From Hermatobates lingyangjiaoensis (taxonomy: Eukaryota > Arthropoda > Insecta > Hemiptera > Hermatobatidae), in contig JAPFBL010001617.1 of NCBI GenBank assembly GCA_026182355.1, positions 6,397,001 to 6,461,000 of the forward strand: a DNA stretch of 64,000 nt, read 5' to 3'. The first letter of the stretch is position 1, and each line of letters opens with the position of its first letter. The notes beneath the pieces were generated by a model. That model saw only the letters and a program-made list of their open reading frames with translations, searched no databases and was not told the DNA's origin. A program made the translations under genes and the position numbers. Of the stretch, positions 43,598 to 55,900 are shown one piece after another.

Positions 43598-43979
43598 AAT
43601 AGGTAAAACAAAATTAAATTAAATAATTCTTTTGATAAAATGAATAAGATAATACCGACTGGTTAAGTTGAATAAGAAGTCGAACAATCGAATCAACAGA
43701 TGATGGATTATTGTCTTCCTATAACACTGCAATACATAATAGTAGTTTGTAGTACATAGTAGTAGTTTGCTCTTGACAATGCACGAATTGTCGCAATTGG
43801 TCGAGATATGAGGAAAACGTAAGACGGTTTATTTTTATGATAATAATGTTCCTTAGATGTTATCAAAAACATGTTGATTCTTATTAGTTACACATTAGTT
43901 TTTTTGGATAATTTTATTACGGGGAAAATAAATACACAAGAGAATAAAAATGTTTTTCTAATGAAAATATAAGTGACAT

Positions 43980-46900
43980 TTAAATGTAATCCAAAGGATC
44001 CCCATCAGACTTTGATAATGTGAAGGATACTGAAGGAAACCTTGAGCTAAGTTTGGATTTCATTAACTCCAAAAATCCTCTTTCCGAATGACTGTGATTC
44101 ACAAGAATTACGGACGATCCATTATGAACTGCATTCAAGACGTCATGATGGAGCATTTCGCCTGTGATGAAAAGTTCTGCCTTTGCTTCTTTTAGTATTG
44201 AAGTGCCAGACCCAGGCACAAGCGAAATATTCTTCACAACTGATTCTAAAGTAAAATAACAGAAATACAACTTCTCAAAAAAAGTACTCATATGTAAAAA
44301 ACATAAAAATTAAATTAATAAAATCTAGAAGAAATATGGGTATCAACTTTTATGCAAAAAGGAATAAAATTTTAATATGATCCACTTTAAATAATTTGTC
44401 AAAGGAATAAGTCAAAATTTTTAGTCAAGTGATGGACAGATAGCTACTGTTCATGTAAGAATACATTGGCTTTATGTCAAACCCACGAACATGAGAAAAG
44501 GAAAACAGTGAGGAATAACTTAAATAATCTGGTAGGATTCTGAGGCTGAACAATAATGAGTTTTATGAAAACAATTCATTCACATACAAATAAATTTTAC
44601 ATTACAGTTAAGTAATGATACAATAATAATTACATTAATTCTGACAGACCTGTATCAAAGGTCTTTTGGATAGGAATTTCAATAATTTTTCCACAAAAAA
44701 TATGTAATTACTTAGGTCTCATTTCAGAGAACGAATAAGGACTTACTGGTTACAGATCACGTAAGTTACTCCTTAAATTTTAAAAGTCTATTAGTTATGT
44801 GATTTGACATTCAATATTCAGACGAGAATTCGAAACTTTTTTATGAATTCGTATGTTTAAAACAATTTTCAAACAGGGGGCAATATACAAGCATGGGAAA
44901 GGTACTTTATGTCAAAACATGGCATTATGATTTCTTAAGTAAATTAACTCCCTAGGTTACGCATTCGGTCATGATTGCTTTCTATTACAATTTTGGCGTG
45001 GTTTTTCCATGACTGTTTTGAGACTAGTTTAACTACTGGACTTACTTTCTCCTAGCATTTATCTTTGTAGCTAAGAGCAATGATTGATAGTTTGAGGGAT
45101 ATCATGAAAAGACGGAATACAATTGTTTCTTGGTTTTATTATTTTGTTACTGCCAGACAAAATTGCCATATTTTCTAGAATCGAGTTCATGTTGGTCCCA
45201 GTTCACCTGTATTGCACTGAGTGATTTTAGGATAACATCGTCAGCATACACCAGTACCATATATTTAAAATTGTGGCAGTAAAATTACTTATCATGAAGT
45301 TAAAGATAGAAGGCAACTAAGAACTGCACTTTGGGATAAGTCTGTTTTTCGGTTCTGAACTTGGATATCACATTTAAGAACTTAATGCTTACACTAAATC
45401 AATAAATTGTTAATCAATTTTATCATGTTGCTCTGCACTACATGTTCAAACATTTTGTACAGTAGCTGATTGTATTAATAAAGGTATATAATATAAGACA
45501 GTAGTAGAATGCCATGATATACACTTGACATAACAGTCAGCACGCTCTCACTTTTCATATATGAGGCCGGATTGATAAGTCAGTGACTTTTTGAATTTCC
45601 CGCGCAGTTACTCCAAATGCAACAGTGCTGCCGTCATCTGTAATCTATTAGTGGACAACTATCTAATTATGAGCCAGCTACCACGTACAGTCGGTGTTTG
45701 ATAGTCATTCAACGCAGGCAACCCCGTGTCTTTTTACGAAAATGGAAAAAAGTGAATTTCGTGTGCTGATTAAGCATTACTTTTTACGTAAAAAATCCAT
45801 CACTGAAACTAAGGAAAGACTTGATAAATACTACGGGGACTCGGCACCATCAATTTCAATGGTTAAGAAGTGGTTTACAGAGTCTGTTGTGGTCGTACCA
45901 GCACTAGTGATGTCGAATGTTTAGGTCGACCAAAAGAAGTGATCACGCCGGAAATCGTCGATAAAATCCATGAAATGATATTGGATGATTGGAGAATGAA
46001 AGTGCGAGAGTTGGCTCATGCTGTAGGCATCTCAAATGAACGGGTACATCATATTTTACACGAATATTTGGACATGAAAAAACTCTCCGCGAGATGGGTG
46101 CCGTGATTGCTCACACTTGACCATAAGCGCAATCGTGTGACCACTCCAAAAGAGTGTTTAGCCATGTTCAGCCGTAATCTGGACGAATTTTTGCGCTGTT
46201 TTGTTACTGTGGACGAAACATGGATCCATCACAACACGCCAGAGACCAAGGAACAATCGAAACAGTGGGTTGCTGTGGGCGAACGTGGACCAAAGAAAGC
46301 CAAACAGAGTCTCTGTCAGCCAACAAGGTCATGGTCACAGTTTTTTGGGATTCACATGGTGTCATTCACATCGATTACCTCGAGAAAGGTAAAACGATCA
46401 CCGGCGAATAGTATTGAAAACTTTTGAACAGATTCGACGTTGATTTGAAGCAAAAACGGCCGCATTTGGCAAAGAAGAAAGTGCTGTTCCATCAAGACAA
46501 TGCACGTGTGCACACTTATCTAGTCACGTTGGCCAAAATCCACAAATTGGGATACGAACTGCTACCCCATCCAGCATAAGTTCTCCTGATTAAGCCCCCT
46601 GCGACTATTTTTCTGTTTCCAAACCAGAAACCAGAAAGAAATGGCTGGGCGGTAAGAGATTTGAGTCGAATGAATAAGTCATTACCGAAACAAACGCGTA
46701 TTCTGAGAACTTTGAGAAAACGTATTATTTGGAGGGAATAAAAAAATTAGAAAAACGCTGAACTAAATGTATCGAGCTAAAAGGTGACTATGTAGAAAAA
46801 TAAAATGTGTCCTTGCCGAAAGAATTTTGTTTATTCAAAAAGTCATGGACTTATCAAACCGCCCTCGTATATACAGAAATGTAGAGCTTACTAGGACCAC

Positions 46901-49900
46901 ATCATATAAGAAAAGCAATAATTAAGCATCCACACTAGCGAACGCTCAGTAAGGTTGGTTAGGCTAAAACTTGAAAAGTCAAGATTCGAATGTAATATGA
47001 TGTGGATTAAGGTAATAAGGCTAATAAGGATGCGGGCAAGGTAATAAGGCTGATGAAACCAGAACAAGAGAAGTTCTTGAACTTCCGTAAAACATCATTC
47101 GATACAATTAATTCGTAAATACATTTACTATTTTCCAGAATCTGAAAACTGCAATAATACAATACTTAGAAGAAATAATAAGGAGAATTTATACAAAAAG
47201 TTCAATTATTTAAAACCAAAACAAGACTTTTGTTTGTTTGCACCACAGAGGTATTAGAGGCTTTATGAAAGTAGAAAATCATCATAACGAGGTATGCTGG
47301 TTTTCTAGGCTAAATTATTGACTAAAGATAAATGGAAAAGGTTCTACTCCAATTACTGGTCCCTGGTATGATTTCGTCATTTCTGCAGTTGAATCATGTA
47401 TTTTCTTCTAACATTACTTCTAACACGCGTATGTCCATACAAGAAATAATATGTTCATACCCAATAAAATCAGAAAGAATGTTACCTAAACTTTTACCAT
47501 ACGCCAGCGCCAAACGGACAGTTTTCAATTTTGTGTAAGATTTTATCATTTCCACACACTCTTTTATGGTCAAACCTGAGTTCAAATGAAGAGTACGACC
47601 CATTCCTAATTTCGTGCAAGAAGGTAACGATGTCTAAAAAAAAATAAATAAAATAAATTGATAAAATACCTGAAAAATACAATAAGAATTCTTTCACGAT
47701 AAAACTTTCTTTATCGAAAAGCTACTTACAAGAAATTAGCTTATACAAACGACCAAAATGGCTTATTTACTGAATAATGCTTTGAATATGTCCAGCTGAG
47801 ACAGATGTGCTTCAACGATTCATTCCTTTCATTTATAAATTAAGGTAACTGATAAAGATAATAAAAAATATGCTTATCAAATGGTAATAATTACTATTTC
47901 GACTACCAAAAAATTTCCTAAAATATAAGTAGTACTTTTCAAATATCTTCCACTTTAATCAACAAGGGTTCTTTGATAAAAAATATTATTTTAGAAGTAG
48001 CCATTTTAAACGACTTATTTGTTTTTAATTTAATTCAAATGCTTGATTTAAAAAAGTTGCGATTAATAATAACAAATAAAAAACTTTGCATTCTATATAA
48101 ACTTCAGTACGTTAATTTACACTCACAGGAATAACAACTTCAGATAGAATAATGCATCCTTTTTCCTTGAACTTCTGTAAAACATCATTCGATACAATTA
48201 ATTCGTAAATGCATTTACTATTTTCCAGAATCTGAAAACTGCAATAATACAATACTTAGAAGAAATAATAAGGAGAATTTATACAAAAAGTTCAATTATT
48301 TAAAACCAAAACAAGACTTTTGTTTGTTTGCACCACAGAGGTATTAGAGGCTTTATGAAAGTAGAAAATCATCATAACGAGATATGCTGGTTTTCTAGGC
48401 TAAATTATTGACTAAAGAAAAATGGAAAAGGTTCCACTCCAATTACTGGTCCCTGGTATGATTTCGTCATGTCTGCAGTTGAATTATGTATTTTCTTCTA
48501 ACATTACTATATCACAATACTCTCTACAATAATTTGGAAGGTTCATTATAAAGAAAGAAACAGTTTCTTAAACCACCATAACATTTATTCTACAGCATTG
48601 GCAACGCATAGTATTAATGAAGGACATAAATTTGATTTTACTGAAGTTAGATTTGCACCTAAAGAACAGATCAGCAAAGTAAAAAATTATTGGACATGTT
48701 ATATATTAAAAAGCATAAGTCATCTCTTAACTACAGAAGTGATATTGCTTATTTAAATAGTATTTATTCATATGTTTTAAGTTAATTAAGTTTTGGTTCT
48801 CTGAGTAAGTTTATATTGTTAAATAAAAATTGGTTTCTTGATTGGTATAATTGTTTCATATAGTATTCCTGTTAATACTGGGCAGTCGTGTTAGAAATTT
48901 CCTTTCTGGATTTATTCATTTTAAACCTCTAATGTCTATTTCATTTTCTTCAATTTCGAAATTACATACTTCTGTAAGTTTTCTCACTTTTTAACCCAAA
49001 ATATGTAGACAATAGAGGCATTTTAAAGGACGTCAAGAGCAAGGGAAAAGAACAAGGGGCTGGGTAAGTTTGTGTAAACAAACGGAGCTCCATGGATACC
49101 AGGCAATCCTCTTGAGTAAATAGCCTTACTTCGGTATACAGGGCTCTGCCGGAGCGGACAAACTACTACCGCTAGAGCTTCAGGGATTTACCCCAGTGAT
49201 ACTAAGGAAAAAGAAATCCGGGGACCATCCTCCGGCAGCGTAGAGGGTCCAAAAACGCTAACCAGTGGGAACCAACCTCCCACAAGAGCACCTAAGGATC
49301 CGAAGAAGACTGTCCCGAAGACGGAGAAGAGAAGTCACATTCTCCCGAAACGTAGAGAGCCAGAATGGGCATTATCAATGATGGTTTGTGCAGATTCTGC
49401 AAAGAAGAGGAAGAAACACCGTTGCTCCTGCTAGCTGACTGTCAGGCCATGTTGCTTGACAGAGGTAGGGGTTCGGGACACTCAACAAAACCATGGAAAA
49501 ACTTTTACCGCTGGACCCACCAAAAATGTTGAACTTCTTGGAGGACTTGAAGCTAACTGCTGGGGTAATTTAGTACAGAAGGGGGGAAGTACAACAGTTC
49601 TTAAGACGCAGTGGATTATCCAAGTGTCAACGAGACAACAGCTTTGCCCACCAGGGTTGACAACTGACAGATATTTTTTACTTATTTCTTCCTGAACTCC
49701 TTTATTTACCCTGACAAAACCCAGACTGTTCTTCCCTTTCCTTACTCTTCATGCCCTTTAACATATCTCTCAATTGTTCTCAATACCACATCAGAAGTCT
49801 TATTTCATTTGTTATAGTTTGAGTGAGACTCTGGCAAAGACCAGTTGTTCTAGTTGAAAGATCGTAATCCCATTTGAATTACTTACTATTGTTAAGAAGT

Positions 49901-52900
49901 TCCTTCTTATTTAACGCGTTTGATATGATAAACTTGTTACATATATTAGAAAAATCTAAGAAAATTGCACACCACATTTCAGCCGATGGTGGAAATAGAA
50001 ATAGAAATGAAATGATGAAGAAAGATGAAAGACTCATATAGTAATGCGTGCTCGAAACCATTAACCATGTTTGTATGCTACTGTGTGTTATTACATTTAC
50101 ATTCAGCTAAAAAGAAGAGTCAAAATATACTTATTACAGTTCAAAATTCAAAGAGCAGTGGAACCATATTCAAAATTCACACAACACATCATTTTATCAT
50201 AGTATAAAAAGAGATCAGCTTCAAAAGTTGTGTACTCAGCTTCTATGTTAAATTCACTCATATTAAATAAGTGTCCACGCGTACTTATAAATAAACGTTT
50301 ATGCACTTTGCATAAACGTTTTATACAAACAACGCAATTGTCGAACATGAATGTTCTTCAGGTTACATTTAAAATACAAAAAAATCGTAGCGCACTTAGG
50401 AAGTATTAGCGAAAACAGGTAGTGTTGAAAATATAGGCTAAGGTCTTTGTACCTTCTACACCAAGTTTACAATTATAAATATAAACTATCAAAATATGCA
50501 AGGATGAAATATAACTTCACAAATTTATAGAACTAATTAAGAGGAATTTCGGGTAATTAGAAATCTGTCCAGAGGTGGGATTCAAATTTTTTAAGAACCG
50601 GTTCTAAGAAAACAGATCGTGTGTTCGCACCGGTTCATGCGTACCAGTGCTTAAAATATTATGAGTTCGGCGAGTTAAATAAATAGCTCAAGGAAGTTTT
50701 CCTGCTCATTGCTTGTTGCTTTAACATGATCACCAGCGATCAGTCTTTTTTTCATATTTTCTATTATTGCTTCCAGTAGCTTTTGACGAGGTAGGCTAAC
50801 AAATCTGTGGTTTTCAGTAAACTGGATCTGTTTGAAAGCGTCCGAAGCAACCCTCTCATCAATTTCTTTTTCAAATATCCCTATATTGTTCTTAAGCAAT
50901 TCATATGGTTTATTAGACCTCTTTATGAGGTTTTCTCCTCTTAACAAAGTTGTGCCTCTTACTTGGAGGGCATTACTGAGCAATGATATTTCATTCAAAA
51001 TATCAATCATTAAAGCTAGGCCCTTTAGAAAATTTTTGTTCCAAAGACGGGCAGCCATCCCTGAATTATTTATCTAAACAAACACTTACTTTAATCTGGC
51101 GATTTCAGGAAATTAGATGTAAAAAATTTCAATATTTGATTCAGAACTAAAAGTTAAAACTAGGCCTAATGTAGGCTAGACCAACTCAACATCTGCATTG
51201 TCATGAGCAGTTTGAGACTGTAACAGTTACGCAAACGAAACTAAATTGTTTAGTTATATAGGCTATGTACATGCGCACATTACGTTGTCATACATGCACA
51301 AGTTACGTGAGTCACACGATACTTGTGGAGTTTGATAGTGGGCTAATTAATACAGATCTGAATAGGGGTTTACGTAATTTTAACAACCGGTTCGCTGACC
51401 TCATAATATTTTAAGCACCGGTTCGCACTAACCGGCTGAATCCCATCACTGAATCTGTCCATTGAAACAAAAGGGAGAGCAAACGCCGTCGTTCTTTGGC
51501 ACTCAACAATGACATTATTTACTCAACACTTTACCAAATGTCTAATCCGTTAAATTTTCTTCTGGCCTTCGGAGTGAGCTATCAAAGCCCACCTAATTCT
51601 ATTCAAAGTTAAATTTACAAACAATTAAATTGAAAATTAGAGATAATAACTTAATTATAACTACAGCTGATAAAGACAACATACTCATACTCATGGTTCT
51701 TATATTGACCAAAATAAAAAGCTTCTTGAATTCAGAAACTAAAATGTACAACACCCAAACAAAAAACTGAAGGTATCCTTACAATTACAATTCTATGAAG
51801 CACCATTCATCTTATTCCAGAGCTCCCTCCATCTTTACATAAGACAGATACTTGAATGAACTTCCTTTAACCATTCCTATGAATTAGTGAAGTTCTATTT
51901 CTTCCTTGTATGTTTTGTTGTCATCCATCAAACAGTTGGTATGTAGTTGTGTAATTCTCTACAACATTCTGTATATTTTTAAATTATTTAATTTTAAGCC
52001 CTCTTAAAAATTTTTTGAATTGCCTTCATTTTTTCATTTCATCCTATATAATTGCCCTAACTGATATTCCCATTAATTGATATTCACATTTTTTCAAAGG
52101 ATTTATGAATAAAAATCCATTTTTTATGCATATCTCCCATCGCATAACAAGAAAAAACAAACAAAAAGCTTGTAATTAAACATACAACTAAATAATATGG
52201 AATGACAATGTAAATATTAACTTGGACAACTGAGTGAACATGAATTCTCTATGTAATCCATCCAAATCTTCTTTTGTTGTTAATACATGTATCACATGAC
52301 CTTTATTACCTTTATGAAGTATTATTGGGACTTTCGCACAATAATGGCCGTCTGGAAAATGTTACACAATTCTGAATGAGCAAGATATTATTTTATAAGG
52401 TCAATAAATCCTACTTCATAAAAAATTACCAAACGCATTGGCAAGCCAATCTCCAACACCATTTTCTGTAACATCCCAAGCTGTGTGAGGAGAATAAACA
52501 GCAATATTGTTTTCTATGCATTGACCAATAACTCTTTCCTACAAAAAAAAAACACTAAAGCAAATAAAACTCTAATAGTAAAAAATCCTGTGAATATTAA
52601 TTAATAAAGACAGAAAAGTATTATTTATTAGGGTCATATATATTGTTTATAATTTCGTTCCAATTCCATTAAGATGAATGTTAAATTATGCCGAAACAAA
52701 AAAATAAAAACATAAATACGTCAGCATTAAAAACTGTTAATATGCTCCTTCTAAATAATATATTAATTCCTTAACTAAGCATTATTTGTATGGTTAAACT
52801 AAACGGAATATAACACTAAAAAGGATATTAAGTTCTAACTATAGCCACTTGTTAGATTTTGTTTACCTTAAATAAAACTTCTAAACATAGAAATAAGTAA

Positions 52901-55900
52901 ATTATTAGAATTTTAATGTTTTAATTGCTTTTACAAACAAGTTCAGGTTTGCATACCCTTAATTACATCTTTTTTTTTAGGATTAACCAATTTTCATCGT
53001 GAACTGTACAAGATAAGACTTGTAATTTCAAATACTTCACCTTAAGTTACGTTACTAATTTTTGACACATTTCTCATGTTATGAGGTGACCCAGGACCCA
53101 TTATTGATATTTTCGTGACATCATGTGCCTGTGAGCATTTGTGTGGGTACACAATAGGAGACGCATCACTAGCCAAATTATAATGAAATTCGAAGTATGA
53201 GTACGCTTTGGCTATGAGAAGAATCATATGATTGAAAGAATGGATATAGCCACATTAAAATAATGAATGCATTAAACTGATCGTCTCTGAGTATGATCAT
53301 TTTCTTCTTACCACATGTAGTCAAGGTTTGTCCCCAGTTTTTATTAATTAAATATATATTAAAAATATTTACTGGGAATCTCGACCAGTTTTTTCCAGGT
53401 TCAAAGCAAACTTCGCTTTGAACAGCTATTGTGGTTCTTCATTAGATCACCCATAAAAACTATTGCTGTAATGGCTTTGCAGTCGACTGTAATACTGCAG
53501 AAAGACAAAAGTGGAACAACCATAATAGTTTCAAATACATTCAGGTTCAGATGGAACAAAAAATTAAATATAAGAAGTATGTGTGGGGTAAGGTAGGAGC
53601 GGCAGATCCGGAGGGGAATCCGCCAGTTTCCCCAATCTGAAGAGGGAGAGAATACAAATCTTTCCCTACCTGCCGATCGTGTGAGAAGATCCAACGATAA
53701 AAGTAAGTTCCAGTCGTGCAGAAGCACATGCTGTTCTGCCTACAATAAATAGCCATCATTAGACTTGAGGACTAAGGAGAAAAAGAGAAAAGCTCTCCGG
53801 CTTCTTCAGGAAGTGGTAGGGTTAGTATCGGAGAGTCTATTTCCTGGTAATCAAGAAGATGATCCCTTAACAGAACTCAGGCACCTCATATAATACTGTA
53901 TATGAGTGACTCCACAATATATAATTGATTAAAACACATATGCAGAAGTGTGGGGTCCCACCAACATAAACAAAAGATGCGAGAACCTTTATGAATTTGT
54001 TCTAGAGAATAACTTAGATACAATAAACAGGGGTTAAAAACCAACCTGTATAATCAGGGTTACTCAAGAGGTTTTGGATATAACTCTCTTCAGTACTTAT
54101 CTTGGAATATAGTGATATCTGGCTGACAACAGATATATATGTTTTATGGTTCAACATAAACATTGAGCGAGTCTCTTAAAACTTCTATAAAAGATTGAAA
54201 CCAACTGACTAGATTCTATATTCGGAGCTCATAAAATACGAAATAATGGGCTTTGATAAATTAATTTCAACATCTAAAGAACTATTAAAGACAACCAATC
54301 ACACAAATACCTAGATTTAATTTGTCCAACGAGGAAAGTGTGCAATAGTGGAATACTCAATGGTGCACACGATCTTAGAACATCTTATCAGTGAAGCTAT
54401 ACAAAACTAGAACAAAGCAAAACTTTCAGGCAAATTGGAGATTTTTGAAGACTTCTACATTGAACGTAATAAAGTTTTTAGATATCAAAATGTACAAAGT
54501 GTCTGAGAACACTTTACAACCAAAAAAATGAAACAGGTTATTCATTTTTCAAATGCTGAGGAGCAGCTCGGATAGGTCCGATTCCGCTACAAAGAGGTTT
54601 TCAACTTAAGCTCTATAGAGATAGTAGTTCCCTGAACCAGATTCCGATTCCATAGAGGAAGGTTAAGGTAGTGTTTGTACCAAATAACATCCTCATTGTT
54701 AAAGGTTATGGAGAAAATCCCAGGACAATACATTAAAGAGAAGTTCCTTATTCTTCATAAAGCACGACATAAATACTTTTAAGAGCAGATTCTATTGTTT
54801 TGCTCATCAATAGAATCTGCTTTTACAAGTTCAGTACACAAAATGAAGAAATCTTAAACAATTGCATTAGATATAGTTAAGAATCCCTAATGCCTGCTGC
54901 TTAGATATAGAGGGAACTTTTGACAATACGTCCTTCAAATCAATTGAAACAGCACTAGTAATTAAACACGTTAATCCAGTAACTATACAATGGATCAAAG
55001 CAATGTTAACACAAAAAACAATTTGTGTAAGTATAGGATCTATCAAAACCAAAATTATGGCTACCAAAGGCTGTCCTTGTGGGTATGTTATTTACTTTAC
55101 TGTAGCCATTAGTGATGGTTATAACATGCAAGGATATGGAAATATTCACGATATTCCAGGTGGAAATGCTTACCATACAATTTTACGTGGAGTGCAAATG
55201 AGTACCTAAAAGAAATCAATATATATTTTATCAGAGTCAGGTCGCAATGACAGCTTTAAATTCCATGGCTTTCGACTCCAAATTAAAGTGGGAATGTCTG
55301 ACCTTGAAAGCTTTTTGCGGCCCGGAGCCTTTTTTGTGTAACACTGCAGACCTTCCTCAAAGCTGCAATTCAAGGATGGATGAGGAAGGAAGCAAAAAAA
55401 ATGACTAGCACAACCAGGTTTAAAGGACAAACAAAATTACCAATCTTGCTAAATTTAAATATATATAGATAATTATAAGTCTTCATTGTAAGGAACTAAC
55501 AATTTATATGGACCATTTAAGAGGACATTGCTCCCTTAATTACCAATCACACAAATTACAGCCATCAACAAATGAGGATTGCAGTCTTTGTATGAAAAAG
55601 GTAGAAATCTCTGAAAATTTATTGCGTGAATGCGATGCAATTCCTTTTAAAAGACTACACATATTTGGCAGAACATACCTAACACAAACAGAAAATATTT
55701 CTCCACAGACTATCATCATAGTTTATTAAAGAACTTAATATTTAAGGTTATTTCTCAGAAAAAACGAAGACTAATCATAATAAACCCGAAATGAGAGAGA
55801 CGGGTGGGATTCTGGCCCTTAGTTTAATAACAAAATGGTAAGTATGGAAAAAAGAAAGGTAACAAAATTATAAACACAAATTGAAATAAATTAAACTAAG

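Noticed and set aside
47394..47485. C-terminal extension of NIF3L1 exon 5 to the stop at 47394
   Set aside because: A good donor (TTTAG|GTAACATT) precedes it and phase matches exon 6; the extension lacks homology and lies in the duplicated intron segment.
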